NCBI RefSeq assembly: GCF_003353055.1
Contig: NZ_QKWJ01000031.1
Location: 17,091-81,090, forward strand
DNA from: Cupriavidus lacunae
GTDB lineage: Bacteria > Pseudomonadota > Gammaproteobacteria > Burkholderiales > Burkholderiaceae
Direction of reading: 5' to 3'
Length of the DNA stretch: 64,000 bases
The position numbers and the translations under genes are program-made. Positions 9,058-17,840 of the stretch are shown here, in pieces. How positions within the stretch are numbered: the first letter of the stretch is position 1; each line of letters opens with the position of its first letter. The notes beneath the pieces are model-generated. The model saw only the letters and a program-made list of their open reading frames with translations. It had not been told where the DNA came from and made no database searches.

Positions 9058-11736
9058 TTACTCGCCGGCCGCCGCCGCGCGCGACTTCTTGGCCGTCGCG
9101 GTCTTGGCAGGGGCCTTCTTGGCCGCCGCCTTCTTTGCCGGTGCCTTGGTGGCCGGCGTCTTGGCGGCGGTCTTGGCTGCGGTCTTGGTTGCCGGAGCCG
9201 CCTCGTCCCCGGCCGCGCCGCGCGATGCCGCCTTGGCCGGGGCCTTGGCCGCAGTCTTGGCACCCGCCTTGGGCTCGCGCACCTCGAACTCGAAGCCGAT
9301 CTTGCCGTCCGGCTGCTTGACCAGGAAGGCCTTGAAGTTGCGGCCGGTGCGCGACGACTTGAAGCCGGTCAGCAGGTCGGTCTTGCCTTCGTTCAACAGC
9401 TTGCCGATCTGCTCCCGGCTGATTTCCTGCTGCAGGATGATCTTGCCGGTGGTGAAGTCGCAGCTCTTGGGGCTGGTGGTGCTGTTCTCGCAGACGTACT
9501 TCATGCCGTGCTCGAACACCGAGCCGCCGCACTTCGGGCAAGTGCCGACCGGCTCCTGACCGCTGAAGTCGACCGGCTCGCCGTCGTTGTCGTCGTCGTT
9601 CTGGCCGAAGTCGAATTCCATCTTGTAATGGCCTTCGTCGTCCTTGCCCAGCTTCAGGATGGCGGCAAACGGACGGCCCATCTTGCTGCGGAAGCCCTGC
9701 AGCGGACCGATTTCCTTCTTGAGCAGCAGCTCTTCGACCTCTTCGATCTCGAACTGGCGCCCGCCCGGGATCTTGCTGATCGAGAATTCGCACGCGGTGC
9801 AGGCAAAGCGGCGGTAGTTTTCCTTGACCTGCGCGCCGCACTGCGGGCAGGGCGTGTCCAGCGTGGCGTAGTCGCCGGGGATGGTGTCGCTGTCGTATTC
9901 CTTGGCGCGCTTGACGATCTGCTGCGTCATCTGCGCGATCTCAAGCATGAACTCGTCACGCTTGAGGCGCCCGCGCTCGATCTGCGAAAGCTTGTGCTCC
10001 CACTCGCCGGTCAGCTCGGCCTGCGTCAGTTCCTGCACGCCCAGGCCGCGCAGCAGCGTCATCAGCTGGAACGCCTTGGCGGTGGGGATCAGCTCGCGGC
10101 CTTCGCGCACCAGGTACTTCTCGGTCAGCAGGCCTTCGATGATGGCCGCGCGCGTCGCCGGCGTGCCCAGGCCCTTGCCGGCCATGGCTTCACGCAGCGC
10201 GTCGTCGTCCACCAGCTTGCCGGCGCCTTCCATGGCGGAAAGCAGCGTGGCTTCGTTGTAGCGCGCGGGCGGCTTGGTGGTCAGGCCGACGCCCTCGACC
10301 TTGTCGGTCTTGACCTTCTCGTCCCTGGCCACCGGCACCAGGTTGGCGGCATCCTTGTCGCCCTGCGCCTCGCGGCCATAGATCACCAGCCAGCCCGGGT
10401 TGACCAGCACCTTGCCTTCCGTCTTGAAGTGGTGGCCGGCGACTTCCGTGATGCGGGTGGTGACCTGGAACTCCGCCGCCGGGAAGAACACCGCCAGGAA
10501 GCGGCGCACCACCATGTCGTACAGCTTCTGCTCGGGTTCGGACAGGTTCTTGGGCGCCTGCAGCGTCGGGATGATAGCGAAGTGATCGCTGATCTTGCTG
10601 TTGTCGAAGATCCGCTTGTTCGGCTTGACCCAGCCCTGCGCCAGGATCTTCTTGGCGTGCGGCAGGTAGTTGGGCGAACTGTCGGCCAGCATGTCCATGG
10701 TCTGCTTGACCGTGTCCAGGTAGTCCTCGGGCAGCGCGCGCGCGTCGGTACGCGGGTAGGTCAGGACCTTGTGCTTCTCATACAGCGCCTGCGCCAGGCC
10801 CAGCGTGTTCTTGGCCGAGAAGCCGAAGCGCGAGTTGGCCTCGCGCTGCAGCGTGGTCAGGTCGAACAGCGCCGGCGACTGCTGTGTCGATGGCTTGGAT
10901 TCTTCCGTGACGGTGCCCGGCTTGTCGCGGCAGGCGGCCACGATGCTCTTGGCCTCGGCCTCGCTCCACAGGCGCGACTCGCGCGCCTCGGGATCGAACT
11001 CGTTCTTCTTGAACTTGGGGTCGAACCAGCGGCCTGCGTACAGGCCAGCGGCGGCGATGAACTCGGCGTGCACTTCCCAGTAGTCGCGCGGCACGAAGTG
11101 CTTGATCTTCTCTTCGCGCTCCACCACGATCGACAGGGTCGGCGTCTGCACGCGGCCCACGGTGGTCAGGAAGAAGCCGCCGCCCTTGCTGTTGAAGGCG
11201 GTCATGGCGCGCGTGCCGTTGATGCCGACCAGCCAGTCGGCCTCGGAGCGGCAGCGCGCGGCGTCGGCCAGCGGCAGCATGTCTTCGTCTTCGCGCAGGC
11301 TGGCAAAGCCGTCGCGGATGGCCTGCTGCGTCATCGACTGCAGCCACAGCCGGCGCACCGGCTGCTTGGCCTTGGCCTGCTGCGCGATCAGGCGGAAGAT
11401 CAGTTCCCCCTCGCGCCCCGCGTCACAGGCGTTGATCAGGGCGGTGACGTCCTTGCGCTTGATCAGCCGGTTCAGCACCTTCAGGCGCGACTCGGTCTTG
11501 GCGATCGGACGGAGGTCGAAATGCGGCGGGATCACCGGCAGGTTGGCGAAGCTCCACTTGCCGCGCTTGACCTCGTATTCGTCCGGCGCGGCGATCTCGA
11601 CCAGGTGGCCGACGGCGGAGGACAGCACGTAGTCGTCGCTCTCGAAATACTCGTCGTGCTTGGTAAACCCCCCGAGGGCACGGGCGATATCCGCCGCGAC
11701 CGACGGTTTTTCCGCGATGATGAGGGCTTTTGACAT
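9058..11736 (-). CDS. topB: DNA topoisomerase III with histone-H1-like tail
   Basis: 892-aa type IA topoisomerase. The TOPRIM domain is at the N-terminus (MSKALIIAEKPSVA, and INACDAGREGELIFRL with the acidic metal-binding residues). The catalytic tyrosine lies in LTYPRTDARALP. The C-terminal part carries zinc-finger-like motifs (CPQCGAQV...CTACEF and CPKCGGSVF) followed by a roughly 70-residue Lys/Ala/Thr/Pro-rich tail (KKAAAKKAPAKTATAKK) resembling eukaryotic histone H1 tails. That tail is longer than in E. coli TopB and presumably binds DNA non-specifically. The start at 11736 is chosen because it opens directly with the TOPRIM strand and is preceded by AAGGA. It relaxes and decatenates single-stranded regions during replication and recombination. 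Confidence 0.95.
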   Translation of the reverse strand: MSKALIIAEKPSVAADIARALGGFTKHDEYFESDDYVLSSAVGHLVEIAAPDEYEVKRGKWSFANLPVIPPHFDLRPIAKTESRLKVLNRLIKRKDVTALINACDAGREGELIFRLIAQQAKAKQPVRRLWLQSMTQQAIRDGFASLREDEDMLPLADAARCRSEADWLVGINGTRAMTAFNSKGGGFFLTTVGRVQTPTLSIVVEREEKIKHFVPRDYWEVHAEFIAAAGLYAGRWFDPKFKKNEFDPEARESRLWSEAEAKSIVAACRDKPGTVTEESKPSTQQSPALFDLTTLQREANSRFGFSAKNTLGLAQALYEKHKVLTYPRTDARALPEDYLDTVKQTMDMLADSSPNYLPHAKKILAQGWVKPNKRIFDNSKISDHFAIIPTLQAPKNLSEPEQKLYDMVVRRFLAVFFPAAEFQVTTRITEVAGHHFKTEGKVLVNPGWLVIYGREAQGDKDAANLVPVARDEKVKTDKVEGVGLTTKPPARYNEATLLSAMEGAGKLVDDDALREAMAGKGLGTPATRAAIIEGLLTEKYLVREGRELIPTAKAFQLMTLLRGLGVQELTQAELTGEWEHKLSQIERGRLKRDEFMLEIAQMTQQIVKRAKEYDSDTIPGDYATLDTPCPQCGAQVKENYRRFACTACEFSISKIPGGRQFEIEEVEELLLKKEIGPLQGFRSKMGRPFAAILKLGKDDEGHYKMEFDFGQNDDDNDGEPVDFSGQEPVGTCPKCGGSVFEHGMKYVCENSTTSPKSCDFTTGKIILQQEISREQIGKLLNEGKTDLLTGFKSSRTGRNFKAFLVKQPDGKIGFEFEVREPKAGAKTAAKAPAKAASRGAAGDEAAPATKTAAKTAAKTPATKAPAKKAAAKKAPAKTATAKKSRAAAAGE

Positions 11737-11883
11737 GGGAAGGGTCCTTGCGAGCTGCATCCGGCAACCCGCGAATTGCACTACAAACGAAGTAATCAGA
11801 ACGCCGGGGGGCTATGAGGCGCCAATAATAAGCGCGGTTTCGACGGCGGTGCAAGCAAGCCCCACCGCCGCACGCGACGCCGC

Positions 11884-12288
11884 CTAGGCGCCGTCGCTCC
11901 CCCCGGCGAGCAACCAGTCCAACACCTGCGGTATGTCTTCGGCGCTCGCCGGCATCGCCGCGCCGCGGCTCAGCATGCGTTCCAGCACCTCGATATGCGG
12001 CAGCAGGGTGCCATAGAACTGGGGTGTGCCACCCGAGGCTGGCTGCACCAGCAGCGTCGGGAAATTCTCAATATCGACATCGCCCAGCGCATCCGCATGC
12101 GTCTCGATATCGATCCAGACAAAGCAATCGTCCGGATGGCGCGCGGCCAGCGCCGTCAGCGCCACCAGGTAATCCCGGCACGTGCCGCACCACTGCGCGC
12201 ACAGGCAGGCCACCAGGCGGCCCTGCGGCCGCGCCGCCAGGCACCCGGCTATGGCGCCGGCATCACGTTCAGGAAAGTAAACGGTCAT
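11884..12288 (-). CDS. Thioredoxin-like protein
   Basis: 134-aa thioredoxin-fold protein with active site W-C-G-T-C (Cys34 and Cys37) after a beta strand (RLVACLCAQ) and the downstream fold element NFPTLLV containing the conserved cis-proline. There is no signal peptide, so it is probably cytoplasmic. It differs from canonical thioredoxin WCGPC and is more like orphan thioredoxin-like proteins. It lies between dprA and topB, all on the minus strand; 87 bases separate it from dprA, so co-transcription is possible. The start at 12288 is chosen over an upstream in-frame codon by alignment to the fold. The substrate is unknown. Confidence 0.85.
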   Translation of the reverse strand: MTVYFPERDAGAIAGCLAARPQGRLVACLCAQWCGTCRDYLVALTALAARHPDDCFVWIDIETHADALGDVDIENFPTLLVQPASGGTPQFYGTLLPHIEVLERMLSRGAAMPASAEDIPQVLDWLLAGGSDGA

Positions 12289-12375
12289 GGGTTCGGAATC
12301 ATGAGGCGCCCGCGGCACGCGGCACACGGACAGCCGGCGATTGTATAGGTATTGCGCTGCGACCCCCTGCCGGGA

Positions 12376-13590
12376 TCAGCCAAGGCGCCGGAACAGGTTT
12401 CCCGGTAGACGCTCGGCGTGCCCGGCCAGTTCCAGTTCCAGCAGGCGCGCCGCGGCGGTTTCCGGGGGCTGGCCGCTGCGCTCGCATAACGCGTCCAGCG
12501 TAACCGGATCGTAGCCGAGTGCGGCCAACAGGGGGTCCGATCGGTCCGCAAAGTCAGAAAGCTCCGAGCCCGGCTGCGCGGCCGGAGTGGGGGTCGCGGC
12601 AGCAGAGCGGGCAGGCGCCCCCGCCGGCACAGGCATCGGCCCAATCATCGGACCGGGCCCCAGGTTGATCTCTTCCAGTACGTCCTCCATGCACTCCACC
12701 AGCTTTGCGCCCTGGCGGATCAACACATGGCAGCCCTTGGACAGCGGCGCGTGGATCGAGCCCGGGACCGCGAACACCTCGCGCCCCAGGTCGGCCGCCA
12801 GCCGTGCCGTGATCAGCGAGCCCGAACGCGCCGCGGCCTCCACCACCAGCACCCCGCGCGCCAGCGCGGCGATGATTCGGTTGCGGCGCGGGAAGTTGGC
12901 CGGCATGCCCGGCATGCCGAGCGGGAATTCGGTGACGATGGCGCCGCGCGCGGCCACGTCGTGCGCCAGCGCCAGGTTCTCGGCCGGGTAGACCCGGTCA
13001 GGCCCCGTACCCGTCACAGCGACCGTGCCGCCGGAGCCCAGCAGGCCGCCGGCATGGGCAGCGGCATCGACGCCCAGCGCCAGGCCCGAGATCACCGCCA
13101 GGCCCGACTCGGACAGCGCGCGGCCGAAGGCCAGCGCATCGCGCTTGCCCTGCTCGGTGGCGCCGCGCGCGCCGACAATGGCCACCGCGGGGCGTGACAG
13201 CAGCGCGGGATCGCCTTTGATATATAGCAGCGGCGGCGGATCGGGCAGGTCGAACAGGCGGGCGGGGTAGGCGTCGTCCGCCAGCGTGACCACGTGGTTG
13301 CCGGGCGTGCCGAGCCAGGCGAGGGTGCGCTCGACCAGTGCCGGCAGCCCGGCGCCGGGCCTGGCCAGCACCGCGCGGGCGTGCTTTTTGGGTACGACCG
13401 AGGACAGCGCGGCCACGCTCTGCGCCAGGACCTGCTGCGGCAGCCCGAACGCGGCCAGCAGCAGGCGCGCCGTGGCCGGGCCGACCCCAGGGGCACTGGC
13501 AAGCTGCAGCCAGGCCTTCAGGTCGTCGGGATCGCGCGTGGCGGCCTGCCGGGCAGCGCCGGCAGGGCAAAGGGAAGCGGCGCTTGCCAA
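12376..13590 (-). CDS. dprA: DNA processing protein DprA
   Basis: 404-aa cytoplasmic protein that protects incoming single-stranded DNA and loads RecA during natural transformation. An N-terminal helix-hairpin-helix-like segment (LASAPGVGPATARLLL) precedes the Rossmann-fold DprA core (VAIVGARGATEQGKRDA, SGLALGVDAAAHAG, TGPDRVYPAEN, NFPRRNRIIAAL, VFAVPGSI). A C-terminal winged-helix segment (LDALCERSGQPPETAAARLL) completes the usual layout. It starts seven bases after the stop of the upstream LysM gene, so the two are probably one transcript, a conserved betaproteobacterial arrangement next to def and fmt. Confidence 0.95.
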   Translation of the reverse strand: MASAASLCPAGAARQAATRDPDDLKAWLQLASAPGVGPATARLLLAAFGLPQQVLAQSVAALSSVVPKKHARAVLARPGAGLPALVERTLAWLGTPGNHVVTLADDAYPARLFDLPDPPPLLYIKGDPALLSRPAVAIVGARGATEQGKRDALAFGRALSESGLAVISGLALGVDAAAHAGGLLGSGGTVAVTGTGPDRVYPAENLALAHDVAARGAIVTEFPLGMPGMPANFPRRNRIIAALARGVLVVEAAARSGSLITARLAADLGREVFAVPGSIHAPLSKGCHVLIRQGAKLVECMEDVLEEINLGPGPMIGPMPVPAGAPARSAAATPTPAAQPGSELSDFADRSDPLLAALGYDPVTLDALCERSGQPPETAAARLLELELAGHAERLPGNLFRRLG

Positions 13591-13597
13591 GACCGGC

Positions 13598-14782
13598 TCA
13601 GCGCGGCGAGCTCGCGCGGTCCCCGACCGAGATCACGTTGGAGGCGTCGGTGACCAGCGCATACGACACCCCCGGGAACACGCGGAAGACGAAGGCCAGG
13701 CCGTAGCGCTCGTCGGGCAGCCGGATGGCGCGGTTGCTGTCGGTCTTGTCCGTCACGGTCTCGCCGGTGCGCGACAGCGCCAGCACATGGCCCGGTTCCA
13801 CCCCGGCCTGGCTGCCGAGGTTGAGCACCACCACCTGCCTGGCGCCGCCGAACTCGACCCCGCCATAGACCTTGGCGATGCGGCCGTCGAGCTGCGCATC
13901 GGGTGCGTGCGGCACGTAGCGCAGCGCTTCGCGCGCGGGCTGCGGCATCAGCAGCGTGCCCACGCCCATCTCCTGCCGGGCCTGCGTGACCTGCATCGTG
14001 GAGACCGCGTCCGGGCCCTGCGCGCCGCGCGCCAGGCGCACGTTGCCTTCGTATTCGGCCTCATAGCCGAGCACGGAATTGGTGACGGGATCGCGCACCG
14101 GGGTGACCGGGCGGTATGCCTGCCAGTCGCCGCCCTGCGGCGCGTCGGCGGGGATGCCGCGCGCGTAGCCGGTGTCGTCGCGGCCCAGGATGACGCGCGA
14201 CTCGGACACGGCGACGATGCGCGCGGAGGTGGCCAGCGTATCCTGGTCGACCACCAGCGGGCGGATCAGGAAGGGCTCGATATCGGCGGCAGCGATGCTC
14301 AGGATGGCGGCGCCGTCGGCATCGCCGCCGCGCATCTGCGGCGACAGGCGCACCGTGCCGCTGCCGCCCGGCGTGGTCGACAGCCAGGCACGGCCGTCAC
14401 GCTGGATCAGGTACAGGATCTGTCCCGGATAGATCAGGTGCGGGTTGCGGATCTGTTGCCGGTTCATGCCCCACAGCTCGGGCCAGCGCCATGGCTGGCG
14501 CAGGAAATTGCCCGAGATCCCCCACAGCGTGTCGCCCTTGCGCACGGTGTACTGCGACGGCGCATTGGGAGACAGGTCTGAAACGGGAATGCCCTGCTGG
14601 GCAATGCGCTGGGCTTCGGCCTGCTGTGCCGGCGTGACCGTCAGGTCGGCGGCCAGGGCCGGAAGCGCGGCCGCGGCGGTGAAGCCAGCGGCACTCAGCA
14701 ACAACGCATGAGCAGACTTAGGGATGAACGCGTGCAGCCTGCGGCCCGACGCCGCCTGGTGTTCTTTGGTAAGATCGCGCAT
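13598..14782 (-). CDS. Exported LysM-domain peptidoglycan-binding protein
   Basis: 394-aa envelope protein. A signal sequence (ALLLSAAGFTAAAALPALAA) is followed by one LysM domain (YTVRKGDTLWGISGNFL...PHLIYPGQIL), which binds N-acetylglucosamine in peptidoglycan. The remaining 250 residues form an uncharacterised domain conserved in beta-proteobacteria (VLNLGSQAGVEPGHVLALSR). The ATG at 14782 is chosen because the region upstream to 14959 lacks signal-like sequence and would overlap def. It is divergent from def and immediately upstream of dprA. A cell-wall role is inferred from LysM and export; the specific function is unknown. Confidence 0.87.
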   Translation of the reverse strand: MRDLTKEHQAASGRRLHAFIPKSAHALLLSAAGFTAAAALPALAADLTVTPAQQAEAQRIAQQGIPVSDLSPNAPSQYTVRKGDTLWGISGNFLRQPWRWPELWGMNRQQIRNPHLIYPGQILYLIQRDGRAWLSTTPGGSGTVRLSPQMRGGDADGAAILSIAAADIEPFLIRPLVVDQDTLATSARIVAVSESRVILGRDDTGYARGIPADAPQGGDWQAYRPVTPVRDPVTNSVLGYEAEYEGNVRLARGAQGPDAVSTMQVTQARQEMGVGTLLMPQPAREALRYVPHAPDAQLDGRIAKVYGGVEFGGARQVVVLNLGSQAGVEPGHVLALSRTGETVTDKTDSNRAIRLPDERYGLAFVFRVFPGVSYALVTDASNVISVGDRASSPR

Positions 14783-14942
14783 TTTCCTGACCAGCCGGTG
14801 GTTCGGCCGGATTGACCCGGGAGAGCGCGCCTGTTGCGGCGCACCTTGAATTTTTGTACTTGCGCCCCGATTCTGCATGTAAACATCCGCCGCCGCAACG
14901 CGGCCCGGTTGCAGGCAGCAGCCGGCGTTGCGCCCTAGCATC

Positions 14943-15449
14943 ATGGCAAAACTCGACATCCTGACCTACCCCGATCCCCGCCTGCACACCGTCGCCAAAC
15001 CCGTAGCGGCAGTGGACGACCGCATCCGCCAGCTGGTCAAGGACATGGCTGAAACCATGTACGAAGCGCCCGGCATCGGGCTGGCCGCGACACAGGTCAA
15101 CGTGCACGAGCAGGTGGTGGTGATCGACGTCTCGGAAACGCGCGACCAGCTCCAGGTCTTTATCAACCCGGAGATTGTCTGGGCCAGCGACAACCGCAAG
15201 GTGTGGGAAGAGGGCTGCCTGTCGGTGCCCGAGGTCTACGACCGGGTCGAGCGCCCGGACCGCGTACGCGTGCGCGCGCTCAACGAGAAGGGCGAGAGCT
15301 TCGAGCTCGACGCCGACGACCTGCTGGCGGTCTGCATCCAGCATGAGATCGATCACCTGCGCGGCAAGGTCTTTGTCGAATACCTGTCGCCGCTCAAGCT
15401 CAACCGCATCAAGAGCAGGCTGCAGAAGCGCGAACGCACCCGCATGTGA
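14943..15449 (+). CDS. def: Peptide deformylase
   Basis: 168-aa iron- or zinc-dependent deformylase that removes the N-formyl group from nascent proteins. All three family motifs are present: GIGLAATQVN (residues about 44-53), EGCLSVPE (near 90, metal-binding Cys) and QHEIDHLRGK (near 133-142, two metal-binding His and the catalytic Glu). The ATG at 14943 gives the canonical MAKLDILTYPDPRL start; longer in-frame starts are unsupported. fmt follows after 166 bases, matching the usual def-fmt pairing of formyl removal and addition. Confidence 0.97.
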   Translation: MAKLDILTYPDPRLHTVAKPVAAVDDRIRQLVKDMAETMYEAPGIGLAATQVNVHEQVVVIDVSETRDQLQVFINPEIVWASDNRKVWEEGCLSVPEVYDRVERPDRVRVRALNEKGESFELDADDLLAVCIQHEIDHLRGKVFVEYLSPLKLNRIKSRLQKRERTRM

Positions 15450-15568
15450 GCCGCCAGTGGCTGCACCCAGAGCGGCCACAAATATGTAACAGCCCGCCGG
15501 AATCCGGCCTCCTGCGCGCGGCACCCGCGCGGGGTCTGTTATCTTTATGACTTCCGAAGAACAAAGGT

Positions 15569-15590
15569 ACCGGCCGCTATAGCGGCCGGT
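15569..15590. repeat. Perfect 22-bp palindrome between def and fmt
   Basis: The arm ACCGGCCGCTA is repeated exactly in inverted orientation with no loop. It is followed by CCTGTTT rather than a clean T-run, so it may be a weak terminator or an operator about 25 bases before fmt. Confidence 0.6.
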
Positions 15591-15615
15591 CCTGTTTCAG
15601 GCCACGGAACCTGCC

Positions 15616-16629
15616 ATGTCCCAAGCCAGCCCCTTGCGTGTCGCCTTTGCCGGCACGCCCGAATTCGCGCGTATCGCGCTGGAAGCGATTCACGCCGCCG
15701 GTTTCCCGGTGGTGGCCGTGCTGACCCAGCCCGACCGTCCCGCCGGCCGCGGCATGCAGCTGCAGGCCAGCCCGGTGAAGCAGTTCGCCGTCGCCAGCGG
15801 CCTTGCGCCGGTGCTGCAGCCGCGCTCGCTGCGCCGCCAGGGCAAGTATCCGGAAGAGGCCGCCGCGGCCATTGAAACGCTGGCCGGCATCGCCCCCGAT
15901 GTGATGGTGGTCGCCGCCTATGGCCTGATCCTGCCGGCCGAAGTGCTGACCCTGCCGCGCCTGGGCTGCCTGAATATCCACGGCTCGCTGCTGCCGCGCT
16001 GGCGCGGCGCGGCGCCGATCCACCGCGCCATCGAAGCGGGCGATGCCGAGACCGGCATCACGCTGATGCAGATGGACGAAGGCCTGGACACCGGCGACAT
16101 GCTCACGCGTGAAGCCGTGCCGGTCGGCCCGCAGGACACCACCGGCACGCTGCACGACACCCTGGCCGCGCTGGGCGCGCGCATGATCGTGGCAGCCCTG
16201 CAGGAGCTGGCCGCCGGCCGCACGCTGGCCGCCACGCCGCAGCCGGCCGAAGGCGTCACCTACGCCGAGAAGATCGCCAAGGACGAGGCCCCGCTGGACC
16301 TGCGCCGCCCGGCCGCGGCGCTGGCCAGCCAGGTGCGCGCGTTCAATCCCTTCCCGGGTGCGACGGTGCAGGTCGGCGATACCGTGATCAAGTGCTGGCA
16401 GGCCGTGCCGCTGGCCGCCGCCGGCAGCCTGCCGCATCCGCCCGGCACGGTGCTGGCGGCCGACGCGGCCGGCATCCTCATCGCCTGCGGCGAGGGCAGC
16501 GCGCTGCAGGTCACCGAGCTGCAGAAGCCGGGCGGGCGCCGCCAGCCGGCGCTGCAGTTCCTGCAGGCCCTGCCGCTGCCGCCGGGCACGCGCTGCGCGG
16601 TCCCTGGCAACGGCGCCGCGCAGGCATAA
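15616..16629 (+). CDS. fmt: Methionyl-tRNA formyltransferase
   Basis: 337-aa enzyme that formylates initiator Met-tRNA with 10-formyl-tetrahydrofolate. The N-terminal Rossmann formyltransferase domain is clear (VAFAGTPEFA near residue 9, and LLPRWRGAAPIHRAIEAGD containing the SLLPxxRG signature; catalytic Asn in LNIHGS). A C-terminal OB-fold begins around residue 215 (AFNPFPGATVQVGD). The length is slightly above the 315 aa of E. coli because of a C-terminal extension rich in Gly, Arg and Pro. It lies downstream of def and upstream of htpX. Confidence 0.97.
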   Translation: MSQASPLRVAFAGTPEFARIALEAIHAAGFPVVAVLTQPDRPAGRGMQLQASPVKQFAVASGLAPVLQPRSLRRQGKYPEEAAAAIETLAGIAPDVMVVAAYGLILPAEVLTLPRLGCLNIHGSLLPRWRGAAPIHRAIEAGDAETGITLMQMDEGLDTGDMLTREAVPVGPQDTTGTLHDTLAALGARMIVAALQELAAGRTLAATPQPAEGVTYAEKIAKDEAPLDLRRPAAALASQVRAFNPFPGATVQVGDTVIKCWQAVPLAAAGSLPHPPGTVLAADAAGILIACGEGSALQVTELQKPGGRRQPALQFLQALPLPPGTRCAVPGNGAAQA

Positions 16630-16724
16630 TCGGACAGGCCTTTGCCGCACATGGCGGCATAAGTGCCGGGGGCAGCGCCCGGCCGGGTCCCGCGCGCCGC
16701 GGCCACCCTGAAACCGTTGAACAA

Positions 16725-16756
16725 CGGTTGAATTTTCGGGTATCACCCCCTATCTA
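16725..16756 (+). promoter_or_regulatory. Heat-shock (sigma-32-like) promoter candidate for htpX
   Basis: CGGTTGAA (16725-16732), a 13-base spacer, then CCCCCTATCTA (16746-16756). This closely resembles the sigma-32 pattern CTTGAA - N13-15 - CCCCATNT, about 60 bases before the ATG of htpX, whose E. coli homologue is a heat-shock gene. Confidence 0.5.
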
Positions 16757-16816
16757 ACGGTCATCGCGTCAGCTTTTCCCCGGGACGCTGCTCACGATTA
16801 CACGGAGATCACCGCA

Positions 16817-17677
16817 ATGTTCAACTGGGTCAAGACCTTCATGCTGATGGCGGCCATCACGGCGCTGTTTATCGTCATCGGCGGCATGATCGGCGGGCGC
16901 AGCGGCATGATGATGGCGCTGTTGATCGCGCTGGGCATGAACTTCTTCTCCTACTGGTTCTCGGACAAGATGGTCCTGCGCATGTACAACGCGCAGGAAG
17001 TCGATGCCGGCAGCGCGCCGCAGTTCTACGGCATGGTGCAGGAACTGGCGCAGCGCGCCGGCCTGCCGATGCCGCGCGTCTACCTGATCAACGAAGACGC
17101 GCCCAACGCCTTCGCCACCGGCCGCAACCCCGAGCACGCCGCAGTGGCGGCCACCACCGGCATCCTGCGGGTACTGTCCGAGCGCGAGCTGCGCGGCGTG
17201 ATGGCGCATGAACTGGCGCACGTGCGCCACCGCGACATCCTGACCTCGACCATCGCCGCCACCATGGCCGGCGCGATCTCGGCGCTGGCCAATATGGCGA
17301 TGTTCTTCGGCGGGCGCGACGAGCACGGCAACCGCACCAACCCGATCGCCAGCATCGCCGTGGCGATCCTGGCGCCGCTGGCGGCCTCGCTGATCCAGAT
17401 GGCGATTTCGCGCGCGCGCGAGTTCGAAGCCGACCGCGGCGGCGCCGAGATCAGCGGCGACCCGCAGGCGCTGGCCAGCGCGCTGGACAAGATCCACCGC
17501 TACGCCCAGGGCATCCCGTTCCAGGCGGCCGAGGAACACCCGGCCACGGCGCAGATGATGATCATGAACCCGCTCTCGGGCGGCGGCATCGCCAACCTGT
17601 TCTCGACCCACCCGGCCACCGAGGAGCGCATCGCGCGCCTGATGCAGATGGCCCAGACCGGCACCTATCCGGCCTGA
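16817..17677 (+). CDS. htpX: Membrane zinc metalloprotease HtpX
   Basis: 286-aa inner-membrane protease of the M48B family that degrades misfolded membrane proteins together with FtsH. Two N-terminal membrane helices (MLMAAITALFIVIGGMIGG; MMALLIALGMNFFSYWF) are followed by the zinc motif MAHELAHVRHRD (HEXXH, residues about 130-137). Two further membrane segments and the third zinc ligand in AREFEADRGGAE complete the fold. The length matches the family. A sigma-32-like promoter lies just upstream, consistent with its stress role. Confidence 0.97.
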   Translation: MFNWVKTFMLMAAITALFIVIGGMIGGRSGMMMALLIALGMNFFSYWFSDKMVLRMYNAQEVDAGSAPQFYGMVQELAQRAGLPMPRVYLINEDAPNAFATGRNPEHAAVAATTGILRVLSERELRGVMAHELAHVRHRDILTSTIAATMAGAISALANMAMFFGGRDEHGNRTNPIASIAVAILAPLAASLIQMAISRAREFEADRGGAEISGDPQALASALDKIHRYAQGIPFQAAEEHPATAQMMIMNPLSGGGIANLFSTHPATEERIARLMQMAQTGTYPA

Positions 17678-17840
17678 ACTGCCGGAAATCCGGGGTCAGG
17701 CCCCGGCACAGGGTAAACTGCCCGCTGTTCCGCACGGACCGGCGGGCTTTTTGCTATGGCTTTCCCGGTCCGCCTGCCGACTCAAGTCGATTTACACCGA
17801 TTCACCACTCAACCGCTGCCTGATCCGCCGCCTGACCGAT

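Noticed and set aside
9043..11733. 896-codon open frame on the plus strand opposite topB
   Set aside because: Antisense of a clear topoisomerase III gene; the translated product is low-complexity Arg/Leu/Gly/Val and has no family motif. Long antisense frames are expected at this GC content.
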